From: Halomonas sp. LBP4
Lineage (GTDB): Bacteria; Pseudomonadota; Gammaproteobacteria; Pseudomonadales; Halomonadaceae
Direction of reading: 5' to 3'
Assembly (NCBI RefSeq): GCF_003202205.1
Contig: NZ_PDOG01000002.1
Span: 475,742-539,741, forward strand
DNA: 64,000 nucleotides
Positions 35,405 to 49,682 of this stretch are shown here, piece by piece. Numbering within the stretch: the stretch's first letter is position 1; each line of letters opens with the position of its first letter. Below the pieces are notes generated by a model. That model was not told the origin of the DNA. It worked only from the letters and a program-made list of their open reading frames with translations, and did not search any database. The translations under genes were made by a program, and so were the position numbers.

Positions 35405-35776
35405 ATGCGTCACTACGAGATCGTGTTCATGGTCCACCCGGACCAGAGCGAGCAGGTACCGGCGATGGTCGAGCGCTACACCGGCCTCGTCACCGAGAAC
35501 GGCGGTACCGTGCATCGCCTCGAGGATTGGGGGCGCCGCCACCTGGCCTACCCGATCAACAAGATCCACAAGGCTCACTACGTGCTGATGAACGTCGAGT
35601 GCCGCGGCGAGACCCTCGACGAGATCGAGAACATCTTCCGCTTCAACGACGCCATCATTCGCAGCCTGGTGGTGCGTTGCAAGGAAGCTGTCACCGAGGC
35701 TTCGCCGATGATGAAGCCGGCGGAAGAGAAGCGTGCCCGTCGCGACGAAAAGCCGCGCAGCGCCGAAACCGCCTGA
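35405..35776 (+). CDS. rpsF: 30S ribosomal protein bS6
   Basis: This 123-residue S6 protein has [25 protein letters not shown] at the N-terminus, the [22 protein letters not shown] core, and an acidic/basic tail ([20 protein letters not shown]). It partners bS18, encoded next. AAGGAG precedes the ATG. Confidence 0.97.
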   Translation: MRHYEIVFMVHPDQSEQVPAMVERYTGLVTENGGTVHRLEDWGRRHLAYPINKIHKAHYVLMNVECRGETLDEIENIFRFNDAIIRSLVVRCKEAVTEASPMMKPAEEKRARRDEKPRSAETA

Positions 35777-35809
35777 GCCCACCCATCGCACGTTTGAAGG
35801 AGTCTTTCC

Positions 35810-36037
35810 ATGGCACGCTTTTTCCGTCGCCGCAAGTTCTGCCGTTTCACCGCTGAAGGCGTGAAGCAGATCGATTACAAGGACCTGGACACGCTCAAGG
35901 CCTACATCACCGAGACCGGCAAGATCGTTCCCAGCCGTATCACCGGGACCAAGGCCCGTTACCAGCGCCAGCTGTCCACCGCCATCAAGCGGGCTCGCTA
36001 CCTGGCGCTGCTGCCCTACACCGACAGCCACCAGTAA
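35810..36037 (+). CDS. rpsR: 30S ribosomal protein bS18
   Basis: This 75-residue S18 protein has the conserved [25 protein letters not shown] start and [28 protein letters not shown] end. It follows rpsF by 33 bases, with a clear AAGGAG site. Confidence 0.97.
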   Translation: MARFFRRRKFCRFTAEGVKQIDYKDLDTLKAYITETGKIVPSRITGTKARYQRQLSTAIKRARYLALLPYTDSHQ

Positions 36038-36045
36038 GAACCGAC

Positions 36046-36900
36046 GTGATGCTGCCGATCGCCCGCTGGATGATGCGGGGCACGCCCCATGCCGTTGGCG
36101 GGGCGGCCCTCGCTTCGCTCATCCCCTGGCTGTTCTGGCTGGGTGCCGCCATCGCCGCGCTAATGACCCTGCGTCGCGGCCTGTCGCCGGCGTTGCCGGT
36201 GATCATTGCCGCGGCGCTCCCGGCCGGCTGGTGGTGGACCCAGGGCGACGCCATCCCGCTGGCCAGCATCCTGCTGGTCACGCTGATGGCGGTGGTGCTG
36301 CGTTCGCGCATGCGCTGGAGCGAGGCGCTGATCACCGGGGCCCTGGCCGGCGCGGCGATGATCCAGTTGGGCGTCTTCCTGCCGCCCGGCGGTGCCGGTC
36401 CCATGCTGGAGCAGTTGCGCCAGGGCTCGGCCGAGATCGATGGCATGCTGCGTGAGCTCGCCGCCCAGGGCCTCGACACCGAGCAACTGGCGTCGCTGCT
36501 GATCAGCGGGGTCACCGGCCTGATCGTGTTGCTGGCTGCCGTGGCCTGCCTGGCGCTGGCACGCGGCTGGCAGGCGGGGCTCTACAATCCCGGCGGCTTT
36601 CGCGAGGAGTTCCACGCCCTGCGTCTGGTGCCCCGGGAGCTCGCCGTGCTGGTGGTGCTCGGGGTGGTGGGCATGGTGCTGGGGATCCCGTCGTTGGGCC
36701 TGCTGGCCTGGGTGCCGCTGCTGGTGACAGGCATCGCGCTGGTTCACGGTTTCATCGGATTGAAGGGAATGAACGGGCTGTGGCTGGTAGCCTTCTATGT
36801 GCTGCTGATCACGACCTGGCCCATGATTCTCATCGTGCTGCTGCTGGCCTTCATCGACACGTTCGCGGATTTTCGCGGGCGACTGGCCAGAAGCGACTGA
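36046..36900 (+). CDS. DUF2232-like polytopic membrane protein
   Basis: The 284-residue hydrophobic protein has about eight predicted helices and belongs to the YybS/DUF2232-like type seen between rpsR and rplI in Pseudomonas and relatives. The start is GTG 36046 or ATG 36049, with only a weak AAGAA upstream. It lies 8 bases after rpsR and 15 before rplI, so it is expressed with ribosomal proteins. Function unknown; no enzymatic motif is visible. Confidence 0.75.
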   Translation: MMLPIARWMMRGTPHAVGGAALASLIPWLFWLGAAIAALMTLRRGLSPALPVIIAAALPAGWWWTQGDAIPLASILLVTLMAVVLRSRMRWSEALITGALAGAAMIQLGVFLPPGGAGPMLEQLRQGSAEIDGMLRELAAQGLDTEQLASLLISGVTGLIVLLAAVACLALARGWQAGLYNPGGFREEFHALRLVPRELAVLVVLGVVGMVLGIPSLGLLAWVPLLVTGIALVHGFIGLKGMNGLWLVAFYVLLITTWPMILIVLLLAFIDTFADFRGRLARSD

Positions 36901-36915
36901 CAAGAGGTTAACGAG

Positions 36916-37362
36916 ATGGAAGTCATTCTGCTCGACAAGATTGGCAAGCTGGGTGGTCTGGGTGACAAGGTCACCGTCAAGCCCGGTTATGGCCGCAACT
37001 ACCTGGTGCCCTACGGCTTGGCCGTGCCGGCGACCAAGGACAACGTGCAGGCCTTCGAGGCCCAGCGCAGCGAGCTCGAGGCCCAGGCCGCCGAGCGCAA
37101 GGCCGTCGCCGAGGCCCGCGCCGCCCAGCTCAGCGAGATCGAGCTGTCGCTGGTGGCCAAGGCCGGTGACGAGGGCAAGCTGTTCGGCTCCATCGGCCCG
37201 CGTGACCTGGCCGAGGCCATCGCCTCCGCCGGCATCGATGTCGCCAAGAGCGAAGTCCGCATGCCGGAAGGCCCGATCCGCCAGACCGGCGAGTACGACA
37301 TCGACCTGCACCTGCACACCGAAGTCGACGCCACCGTGCGCGTGGTGGTCGTGGCCGAGTAA
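36916..37362 (+). CDS. rplI: 50S ribosomal protein bL9
   Basis: This 148-residue L9 protein has the [35 protein letters not shown]-terminal domain, the long connecting helix, and a C-terminal domain with [17 protein letters not shown] terminator follows at 37391-37423. Confidence 0.97.
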   Translation: MEVILLDKIGKLGGLGDKVTVKPGYGRNYLVPYGLAVPATKDNVQAFEAQRSELEAQAAERKAVAEARAAQLSEIELSLVAKAGDEGKLFGSIGPRDLAEAIASAGIDVAKSEVRMPEGPIRQTGEYDIDLHLHTEVDATVRVVVVAE

Positions 37363-37390
37363 GCTCGTCCCGCCACCGGAGGCACCCGAA

Positions 37391-37423
37391 GGGGCGCGAG
37401 GAAATCTTCCCCGCGCCCCTTTT
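37391..37423 (+). terminator. Terminator of the rpsF-rplI operon
   Basis: An 8-bp GC stem (37391-37398 with 37412-37419) is followed by TTTT, 29 bases after rplI. Confidence 0.85.
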
Positions 37424-37584
37424 CATTCGGTCTGATTCGTCAAGTAGCTCGCTATTCGCCTCATCGGATCGATGAACTTGACTCGAAATCCGTATTTCTC
37501 GCGACGATCGGCCAAATTCGACCATACTTGCAGGTAACGGCGACCCGGGCGCGTTGCGACGGCCGGCTCACTGTTTCGATCTTT

Positions 37585-37615
37585 CCCCGTGGGCGGCGTC
37601 GCCCACGGGGTTTTT
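37585..37615 (+). terminator. Orphan intrinsic terminator
   Basis: A perfect 10-bp stem (37585-37594 with 37601-37610, 6-base loop) is followed by TTTTT. It lies 160 bases beyond the rplI terminator and before dnaB, with no gene directly upstream, so it may end a small RNA from about 37424-37584 or back up the first terminator. CATACT at 37523-37528 is a possible -10, without a good -35. Confidence 0.85.
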
Positions 37616-37706
37616 CATGTCGGGGTGGCCGCGGAGCATAGGGTGCAGCTGGCTGTTGGGGTAGAATGAGCCCGCTTTCCGTGTTGCCCCGAGGACCTTG
37701 GCCGTC

Positions 37707-39095
37707 ATGAACGACTCCGTCGCGTTCGATCAGGAAACCGCTGCGCTGAAGGTGCCGCCGCACTCGCTGGAGGCCGAGCAGTCGGTGCTCGGTGGCCTGA
37801 TGCTCGACAACCAGGCCTGGGACGGCGTGGCCGACCGGCTGGTGGCGGACGACTTCCATCGCTACGAGCACCGCCTGATCTTCAACGTCATGGTCGGGCT
37901 GGCCGAGGCCACCCGGCCGATGGACGTGGTGACCCTCTCCGAGGCCCTGGAAGGGCGCGATCAGCTCGACACCGTGGGCGGGCTGGCCTATCTCGCCGAG
38001 CTGGCCCGCAACACGCCCTCGGCGAGCAATATCCGCGCCTACGCCGATATCGTTCGCGAGCGGGCCACCCTGCGCAAGCTGATCCGCGCCGCCAGCCAGA
38101 TCGCCGACGGTGCCTTCAGCCCCCAGGGACGGCCGGCCGACGAACTGGTCGACGAAGCCGAGCGCCTGGTGTTCCAGATCAGCGAGGAGCGTCCCAAGTC
38201 GGGTGGCCCCATCGGCATGAGCGAGCTGCTGGCCAAGGCGGTGGACCGCATCGACGAGCTGTTCAACATGCAGGGCGAGATGACCGGACTGTCCACCGGC
38301 TTCCGCGACCTCGACGAGATGACCTCGGGGCTGCAGCCCTCGGACCTGGTGATCATTGCCGGGCGCCCCTCCATGGGCAAGACCACCTTCGCCATGAACC
38401 TGGTGGAGCATGCGGTGATCGCCAGCGAGAAGCCGGTGATGGTGTTCTCCATGGAGATGCCCGCCGAGTCGCTGATGCTGCGGATGCTCTCGTCGCTGGG
38501 GCGAATCGACCAGACGCGGGTGCGGACCGGTCAGCTCGAGGACGAGGACTGGCCGCGGCTCACCTCGGCGGTGAACCTGCTCAAGGACAAGCAGCTGTTC
38601 ATCGACGACACCGCGGCGCTCTCGCCCAACGAGATGCGTTCGCGGATCCGCCGGGTGGTCCGCGAGCACGGCAACATGTCGCTGATCATGATCGACTACC
38701 TGCAGCTGATGCAGATTCCCGGCTTCTCCGAGAACCGTACCGGCGAGATCTCCGAGATTTCCCGCTCGCTCAAGGGCCTGGCCAAGGAGTTCGGCTGCCC
38801 GGTGATCGCGCTCTCCCAGCTCAACCGCTCGCTGGAGCAGCGTCCCAACAAGCGCCCGGTGATGTCGGACCTGCGGGAGTCGGGGGCCATCGAGCAGGAC
38901 GCCGACATCATCGCCTTCGTCTACCGTGACGAGGTCTACAATCCAGATAACCCGGACAACCAGGGGCTCGCCGAACTGATCATCGGCAAGCAGCGTAACG
39001 GACCCATCGGCACCGTGCACATGGCCTTCATCGGCAAGTACACGCGCTTCGAGGACCTGGCGCCGGACAGCTACGGCGGTGGCTTCGGCGAGTAG
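37707..39095 (+). CDS. dnaB: Replicative DNA helicase DnaB
   Basis: DnaB is the hexameric replication-fork helicase. The 462-residue product has the N-terminal domain LKVPPHSLEAEQSVLGGLMLDN, the Walker A GRPSMGKTT (about 217-225), the SMEMPAESLMLRML segment, and the C-terminal LSQLNRSLEQRPNKRPVMSDLRESGAIEQDAD motif. No intein or insertion. The start is ATG 37707, or TTG 37698 closer to the GAGGAC site. TAGAAT at 37662-37667 is a plausible -10. Confidence 0.97.
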   Translation: MNDSVAFDQETAALKVPPHSLEAEQSVLGGLMLDNQAWDGVADRLVADDFHRYEHRLIFNVMVGLAEATRPMDVVTLSEALEGRDQLDTVGGLAYLAELARNTPSASNIRAYADIVRERATLRKLIRAASQIADGAFSPQGRPADELVDEAERLVFQISEERPKSGGPIGMSELLAKAVDRIDELFNMQGEMTGLSTGFRDLDEMTSGLQPSDLVIIAGRPSMGKTTFAMNLVEHAVIASEKPVMVFSMEMPAESLMLRMLSSLGRIDQTRVRTGQLEDEDWPRLTSAVNLLKDKQLFIDDTAALSPNEMRSRIRRVVREHGNMSLIMIDYLQLMQIPGFSENRTGEISEISRSLKGLAKEFGCPVIALSQLNRSLEQRPNKRPVMSDLRESGAIEQDADIIAFVYRDEVYNPDNPDNQGLAELIIGKQRNGPIGTVHMAFIGKYTRFEDLAPDSYGGGFGE

Positions 39096-39103
39096 GCGGG
39101 CCC

Positions 39104-39131
39104 TTGAGTCCGGCCCCGGGCCCCGTATAAT
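39104..39131 (+). promoter_or_regulatory. Promoter upstream of a small hypothetical gene
   Basis: TTGAGT (39104-39109), a 16-base spacer and a perfect TATAAT (39126-39131) lie just after dnaB and 33 bases before the next start. Confidence 0.75.
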
Positions 39132-39163
39132 CCCCACCCCTGGATCACAGCGAAGGAGGCAGC

Positions 39164-39457
39164 ATGGCAGGCGGATTCCGACGCGGCAATCGCCGTCGTA
39201 CCCCGAAACTCGAGGCCCGCGGCGAGCTCCAGTCGCTGGAGCGGGAAGGCCCCTTCAAGGAGTGGCTGGGGATGCCCGACCTCTACCGTTACCAGCTCGT
39301 GGTGGACGGCGAGAGCTACAGCTACCAGACCGAGGACGCCGAACTGCCGGTGCAGATCGGCGACCGGGTGGTGTTCCGCTACAAGGAGACCAAGGCCGGC
39401 AAGTGGGTCGACCGCAACTCCCTGGGCAAGGCCATCGATCCCTCCGATTACCAGTGA
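39164..39457 (+). CDS. Small conserved protein of unknown function
   Basis: The 97-residue protein has a very basic N-terminus (GGFRRGNRRRTPKLEA) followed by a compact beta-rich part (YRYQLVVDGESYSYQTED...IGDRVVFRYKETK) that could be an OB-like or SH3-like fold. GGAGG precedes the ATG, and a strong consensus promoter of its own suggests real expression. I do not recognise the family; RNA or nucleic-acid binding is a guess from the basic tail. Confidence 0.65.
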   Translation: MAGGFRRGNRRRTPKLEARGELQSLEREGPFKEWLGMPDLYRYQLVVDGESYSYQTEDAELPVQIGDRVVFRYKETKAGKWVDRNSLGKAIDPSDYQ

Positions 39458-39606
39458 GCCCGGAACCTGTCGACGCGGCCAGTGTCACAAAACAATAACG
39501 TCGGGTACACGACGCCGTCATCGGGCGCAGCCATGCTGTGCCCAATTTGTATCCGTCATCCGCAATACGACGTCCGGGCACGTCGTCAGACAAGTTGGAG
39601 GGAACC

Positions 39607-39909
39607 ATGGAATTCAACGACCTCAAGACCTTCGTGGATCGCCACGACAATTTCGAGATCCGCGTGATCGGTCATGCCGGCAGCCACGTCTATCAGGTGG
39701 AGCTGGAGGACGTGGAGGGGGCTCGCCACATGCTGACCCGCACCGGCAAGCCGGTGCTGTTTCGCACCCTCGAGGATGTCTATCTCGAGCTCAAGCGCGC
39801 CGGCATCCACCGTGCCTACCTGGTGCAGCAGGTGCCCCATGAAGAGATGGTCGGCCGCGAGGCCCACTACCGGGACCCGCTTACCTCGCGCATGCCCCTG
39901 GTATTCTGA
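39607..39909 (+). CDS. Small conserved protein (possibly DUF6482)
   Basis: The 100-residue soluble protein has the pattern EIRVIGHAGSHVYQVELEDVEG...LFRTLEDVYLELKRAGI. This resembles short Pseudomonas/Halomonas DUF6482 proteins in layout; the family assignment is from memory and tentative. The ATG has GGAGGG upstream. It lies 149 bases after the preceding small gene and before hemH. Confidence 0.6.
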   Translation: MEFNDLKTFVDRHDNFEIRVIGHAGSHVYQVELEDVEGARHMLTRTGKPVLFRTLEDVYLELKRAGIHRAYLVQQVPHEEMVGREAHYRDPLTSRMPLVF

Positions 39910-40002
39910 CTCCCATCCTGCCTGATATCGCCGCCCATCGGGATTCCCGGTGTCGGCGGCGCGCCGTGTCCGGCTCCCGGCGGTCTTTCGAGAGCTCAAC
40001 TC

Positions 40003-40034
40003 AAGCTGTACAAATCGAGCCGATAGTACAGCTT
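40003..40034. promoter_or_regulatory. Perfect 9-bp palindrome upstream of hemH
   Basis: AAGCTGTAC (40003-40011) and GTACAGCTT (40026-40034) are separated by 14 bases. The centre is about 91 bases before hemH, and a TAGACT -10-like hexamer lies at 40062-40067. No T run follows, so an operator is more likely than a terminator. The regulator is unknown. Confidence 0.55.
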
Positions 40035-40109
40035 CATCCGCCCTTCCGTTGCCTCGCCTGATAGACTGTCGTCACGCCCGTCAGCCAATGATCAGGAGGA
40101 GCGCAGCGC

Positions 40110-41204
40110 ATGACCACTCGCCAACTGGAGCAGGATCCGTGCGGCCTGGAGAGGCCCGGCAGCGGACGCCTGGCACAGGCCCCGGCCGATCACCCGCCGG
40201 TGCCCGGGAAGAGGGTCGGAGTGTTGCTGGCCAACCTGGGCACGCCGGATGCCACCGACTACTGGTCGATGCGCCGCTACCTCAGCGAGTTCCTCTCCGA
40301 CAAGCGGGTCGTCGACTACCCGGGCTGGAAGTGGCAGCCACTGCTGCAGTTGATCATCCTCTCCCGCCGTCCCTTCAGTTCCGGCAAGGCCTATCGCGGG
40401 ATCTGGAACCGCGAGAAGGACGAGAGCCCGCTGTTGACCATCACCCGTGACCAGGCCCGCAAGGTGGCCGAGGGACTCCACGGGCTGTACGGCGACCGGG
40501 TGAAGGTCGACTTCTGCATGCGCTACGGTAACCCCTCCACCGACAGCGTGCTGCGCCGGATGCAGGCCCAGGGCTGCGAGAGGATCCTCTTCTTCCCGCT
40601 CTATCCCCAGTACGCCTCGCCGACCACCGCCACGGCCAACGACCAGGCCTTCCGCACGTTGATGAGGCTCAAGTGGCAGCCCGCCTTCCGCACGGTACCG
40701 GCCTACTTCGACCACCCGGCCTATCTCGAGGCCCTGGCGGCGTCGGTGCGCGAGGCCTATGACGCGGCCGTGTCTCCCCCGGAGGTGCTGGTGGCCTCCT
40801 ACCATGGCGTGCCCAAGCGCTACCTGATGGAGGGCGACCCCTATCACTGCCAGTGCCAGAAGACCACGCGGCTGCTCAAGGAGCGCCTGGGGTGGGACGA
40901 TGACGCCATCGTCACCACCTTCCAGTCGAAGTTCGGACCCGAGGAGTGGGTGGGGCCGGCCACGGTGGAGCACGTGGCCGAGCTGGCCCGCCAGGGCCGC
41001 CGGCACATCGCAGTGGTCTCGCCGGCCTTCGCCGCCGACTGCGTGGAGACCCTCGAGGAGATCAACGAGGAGATCAAGGCGAGCTTCCTCGAGGCCGGCG
41101 GCGAACGCTTCACCTACATTCCCTGCCTCAACGACCGCGACGACCATATCGTCGCGCTGCAGGCGATCATCAGGAACGAGCTGGCCGGCTGGGTCGAGCC
41201 GTGA
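40110..41204 (+). CDS. hemH: Ferrochelatase
   Basis: HemH inserts Fe2+ into protoporphyrin IX to make haem. The 364-residue product has the VGVLLANLGTPDATDY start after a 35-residue extension, the catalytic His in LVASYHGVPKRYLMEGDPY, then CQCQKTTRLL, TTFQSKFGPEEWVGPAT, and VSPAFAADCVETLEEI. AGGAGG lies upstream of the ATG. It supplies haem for the cbb3 oxidase encoded in the same window. Confidence 0.95.
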   Translation: MTTRQLEQDPCGLERPGSGRLAQAPADHPPVPGKRVGVLLANLGTPDATDYWSMRRYLSEFLSDKRVVDYPGWKWQPLLQLIILSRRPFSSGKAYRGIWNREKDESPLLTITRDQARKVAEGLHGLYGDRVKVDFCMRYGNPSTDSVLRRMQAQGCERILFFPLYPQYASPTTATANDQAFRTLMRLKWQPAFRTVPAYFDHPAYLEALAASVREAYDAAVSPPEVLVASYHGVPKRYLMEGDPYHCQCQKTTRLLKERLGWDDDAIVTTFQSKFGPEEWVGPATVEHVAELARQGRRHIAVVSPAFAADCVETLEEINEEIKASFLEAGGERFTYIPCLNDRDDHIVALQAIIRNELAGWVEP

Positions 41205-41231
41205 ACGCGCGGGGCGGCCAGGCGCTGCGCC

Positions 41232-41624
41232 TCAGCCGTGCCCCCGGTCGGGGTGGGGCACCGGTTTCTCGCCGATCTCCTCGTGGCGCAGCTCCGGGGG
41301 GCGGCCGCCGGTAATGTCGATGTGCCGGAGTTGCAGGTGCAGCCCGGTCTTGGCCAGCAGGTGGGCACTGACCGGGGCGGTGATGAACAGGAACAGGGTG
41401 ATCAACATCTCCTGGATGTCGGGCTTGCCCTCGGTGACCCAGAAATAGAGCATCGAGGCGATCAGGATGCAGCCGATGCCCAGGGTAGTGGCCTTGGTGG
41501 GGCCGTGCAGGCGCATGTAGAAGTCGCGCAGGTGGGCCATGCCCAGCGAACCGATGAAGGCGAAGGCTCCGCCGGCGACCAGAAAGAAGGCGATCACGCC
41601 CTCGAGAATCACGTAATGGGTCAT
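41232..41624 (-). CDS. mrpG: Mrp antiporter subunit G (operon 1)
   Basis: This 130-residue MnhG/PhaG protein has three helices and the conserved GSLGMAHLRDFYMRLHGPTKATTLG motif. It has an extra hydrophilic tail after LLAKTGLHLQL. Last gene of the fused-MrpA operon, 22 bases after mrpF. Confidence 0.92.
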   Translation of the reverse strand: MTHYVILEGVIAFFLVAGGAFAFIGSLGMAHLRDFYMRLHGPTKATTLGIGCILIASMLYFWVTEGKPDIQEMLITLFLFITAPVSAHLLAKTGLHLQLRHIDITGGRPPELRHEEIGEKPVPHPDRGHG

Positions 41625-41646
41625 CTTTCCTTCCTCCCCGGCTCGA

Positions 41647-41916
41647 CTATTCGATGATGTCGCCGCGCAGCAGGTACTTGCAGACCGCCACGGTGCTGAT
41701 GAAGCCGAGCATGGCGATCAGCAGCGCCGACTCGAAGTAGGTCTTGGTGTTGAGCCACAGCCCCATCAGCACGATCAGCGCGATGGAGTTGATGTACATG
41801 GTGTCCAGCGCCAGCAGGCGGTCGGGCATGTCCGGTCCCACGGTGAGGCGATAGACATTCAGCAGCAGGGCCAATACCACCAGGGCCAGGCTGATCTTCA
41901 GCGCGATGTCTAGCAT
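41647..41916 (-). CDS. mrpF: Mrp antiporter subunit F (operon 1)
   Basis: This 89-residue, three-helix MnhF/PhaF protein has the RLTVGPDMPDRLLALDTM signature. The ATG at 41914-41916 overlaps the end of mrpE by 7 bases. Confidence 0.93.
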   Translation of the reverse strand: MLDIALKISLALVVLALLLNVYRLTVGPDMPDRLLALDTMYINSIALIVLMGLWLNTKTYFESALLIAMLGFISTVAVCKYLLRGDIIE

Positions 41917-42407
41917 GCGTAGATCTCCTTGAGCGGCCGCTCGTAGCGTTCGCGGATGTGCGCGATGAGTGCCTCCTCGTCCTCCACGTTCAGGGCATGG
42001 ATCAGCAGCGTCTTGCCGTCCATGCGCAGGTTGGCCGACACCGTGCCGGGGGTCAGGCTGATGGTGTTGGCCAGCAGGGTGACCGTGAAGCGGTCTTCCA
42101 GCATCAGCGGGTACTCCACGAAGTGGGGGCGCAGGCGTCGCCAGGGGTTGACGATCAGCCAGGCGACCTCGAGGTTGGCGATGAAGATGTCGCCCAGGAC
42201 CCGCAGCACGAAGCGCAGCAGCAGCCAGGGCCTGGCGACATGGGGTTGAGCGTCCCAGAAGCGGGAGGTGGCCAGTGGGATGGTGATCGCGAGCACCGTG
42301 CCCAGCAGGATATGGCCGAAGGCCAGGCTGCGCACCAGCAGCAGCCAGACGACCAGCAGCAGGATCGACAGCAGGGGGGTCGGGAGCCAGCGACGAGAGC
42401 GGATCAT
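41910..42407 (-). CDS. mrpE: Mrp antiporter subunit E (operon 1)
   Basis: This 165-residue MnhE/PhaE protein has N-terminal helices and the conserved LLANTISLTPGTVSANLRMDGKTLLIHAL segment. Overlaps mrpD by 4 bases. Confidence 0.93.
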   Translation of the reverse strand: MIRSRRWLPTPLLSILLLVVWLLLVRSLAFGHILLGTVLAITIPLATSRFWDAQPHVARPWLLLRFVLRVLGDIFIANLEVAWLIVNPWRRLRPHFVEYPLMLEDRFTVTLLANTISLTPGTVSANLRMDGKTLLIHALNVEDEEALIAHIRERYERPLKEIYAC

Positions 42408-43912
42408 GGGGCGTCTCCGGCAGTGGACAGAAGGGAGTCGATGAGGATCGCCGGGCGAGCCAGCTGGTCGGCGGTGGCGCGGGTATAGTCGCTGACCGGG
42501 CCGGCCAGGACCACCAGCAGCGGCGAGGCGCCCAGCAGCCAGGCGACCCCGAACCAGCGGCGCCGCGACAGCGGCTCACCGCCGGGCTCTCCCCGGCTGC
42601 GCCAGAACAGGGTGGAGCCGGCCCGTGACAGGGCGATCAGCGTGAACAGGCCGGTGGCCAGCAGGATCGGCCACAGCCAGAGGCGCTGACCGGCGTCGGC
42701 GGCCTGGAGCACGAGTGCCTTGCCGATGGCCCCGGAGAGCGGCGGCAGGCCGGCCACGGCCACCGCGCCCAGGAAGAACAGGCCGGCCAGCCAGCCGCCC
42801 TGCCGCAGCGGGCGGCCCCTGACCAGGCGCGTGCCGGCCTTGCCGCGCTGCAGGCCGATCAGCTCGGCGAGCAGGAAGAGCCCGCCGGTGACCAGGGTGG
42901 TGTGCACCAGGTAGTAGAGCAGGGCGGCGGTGGCTTCGGGAGAGCGCATGCCGATGCCAGCCAGCAGGGTGCCCACCGAGACCAGCACCAGGTAGGCGAC
43001 GAGCAGGCGAAGGTCGCGAGCGGCCAGCACCCCTACGCCGGCCGCCGCCAGGGTGGCCAGCGACAGCCACCAGACCCAGGGCTGCTCGAGGGCGGCGAGC
43101 GGGCCGGCCTGTTCGCCGAAGATCAGCGAATAGACCCGCAGGATGGCGTAGATGCCCACCTTGGTCATGATGGCGAAGAGGGCCGCCACCGGGGCCGGGG
43201 CCGCGGCGTAGGCCCGCGGCAGCCAGAAGTAGAGCGGCAGGATCGCCGCCTTGAGGCCGAACACCACCAGCAGCATCAGGGCGCCGGCACTGACCAGGCC
43301 GGCCCGCTCGGCCGGCAGCTCGGCGAGTCGCACCGCCATGTCGGCCATGTTGAGGGTGCCGGTGGCGCCGTAGAGCACGCCCACGGCGATCAGGAACAGC
43401 GACGAGCCGGCCAGGTTGAGCACCACATAGTGCACGCCGGCCTGGATGCGTGCCTTGCCGCCGCCGTGCAGCAGCAGGGCATAGGAGGCCAGCAGCAGGA
43501 CCTCGAAGAACACGAAGAGGTTGAACAGGTCACCGGTGAGGAAGGCCCCGTTGATCCCCATCAGCTGCCACTGGAAGAGCCCATGGAAGTTGCTGCCCTG
43601 CTCGTCATCGCCGGCGCAGGCGAAGACCACGGCGCCCAGTGCCAGCACCGCGGTGAGCAGCACCATCAGCGCCGATAGCCGGTCGAGTACCAGCACGATG
43701 CCGAAGGGCGGTTGCCAGTCGCCGAGCGCGTAGTAGGTGACCTCGCCACCGGCGGCGCGGGCCACCAGGCCGATGCCCACCACCACCAGCAGCAGCGTGG
43801 CGAACACGCCGACCAGGCGCTTGAGGCGCGTCTCCCCCTGGCGGCTGTACAGCAGCAGGATGCCCGCCACCAGCGGCAGCACGATGGGCAGGGCGATCAG
43901 GTGCTGCATCAT
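42404..43912 (-). CDS. mrpD: Mrp antiporter subunit D (operon 1)
   Basis: This 502-residue NuoN-like proton-translocating subunit has about 14 helices and the conserved FVFFEVLLLASYALLLHG and KAAILPLYFWLPRAYAAAPAPVAALFA motifs with the key Glu and Lys residues. Overlaps mrpC and mrpE by 4 bases. Confidence 0.94.
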   Translation of the reverse strand: MMQHLIALPIVLPLVAGILLLYSRQGETRLKRLVGVFATLLLVVVGIGLVARAAGGEVTYYALGDWQPPFGIVLVLDRLSALMVLLTAVLALGAVVFACAGDDEQGSNFHGLFQWQLMGINGAFLTGDLFNLFVFFEVLLLASYALLLHGGGKARIQAGVHYVVLNLAGSSLFLIAVGVLYGATGTLNMADMAVRLAELPAERAGLVSAGALMLLVVFGLKAAILPLYFWLPRAYAAAPAPVAALFAIMTKVGIYAILRVYSLIFGEQAGPLAALEQPWVWWLSLATLAAAGVGVLAARDLRLLVAYLVLVSVGTLLAGIGMRSPEATAALLYYLVHTTLVTGGLFLLAELIGLQRGKAGTRLVRGRPLRQGGWLAGLFFLGAVAVAGLPPLSGAIGKALVLQAADAGQRLWLWPILLATGLFTLIALSRAGSTLFWRSRGEPGGEPLSRRRWFGVAWLLGASPLLVVLAGPVSDYTRATADQLARPAILIDSLLSTAGDAP

Positions 43913-44252
43913 GGGCGTTCCTCCCCGACTTCCCGCTTGCGCCCATCGACGTGGTCATTGCCCGCCTCGCTGCGCGCGCGCATCGCCAGGATCACCACGA
44001 AGGCGGTCATGGCGAAGCCGATGACGATGGCGGTGAGCACCAGGGCCTGGGGCAGGGGGTCGGCATAGTCGGCCACGCCGTCGACGATGGCCGCGCCGTT
44101 GGTGGTCAGCCCGCCCATGGAGAACAGGAAGAGGTTCACCGCATAGGAGAGCAGGGTCAGGCCGACGACCACCGGGAAGGTGCGTCCGCGCAGGGTCAGG
44201 TAGAGGCCGCAGGCGGTCAGCACGCCGGTGGTGATGGCGTAGAGGCTTTCCA

Positions 44253-44253
<1 letters not shown>
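43909..44253 (-). CDS. mrpC: Mrp antiporter subunit C (operon 1)
   Basis: This 114-residue NuoK-like subunit has three helices and [22 protein letters not shown]. The ATG at 44251-44253 shares a base with the mrpA stop codon (TGATG). Confidence 0.93.
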
Positions 44254-47144
<2,891 letters not shown>

Positions 47145-47252
47145 CGATCGGTCATCCTGGCGGCTCCGTTAAGCAAAGGGCGTTATCTGAAAGGCCCACC
47201 AATGGCATTCGACTGCACACTTTACCGCAAAGGAGCGCTTCTCGCGCCCTCC

Positions 47253-47280
47253 TTGCCTTTCAACACCTTGTGTCTATAGA
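47253..47280 (+). promoter_or_regulatory. Promoter of Mrp operon 2
   Basis: TTGCCT (47253-47258), a 16-base spacer and TATAGA (47275-47280) lie about 72 bases before mrpA2, in the 207-base divergent spacer. A convincing leftward promoter for operon 1 was not found. Confidence 0.5.
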
Positions 47281-47351
47281 GTTGATGCTTCGAACCCGCG
47301 GTGGTCACGGTGACAGGCCCCGGCCGCCCGGAACGACGGGGAGGACGCCTT

Positions 47352-49674
<2,323 letters not shown>

Positions 49675-49682
<8 letters not shown>

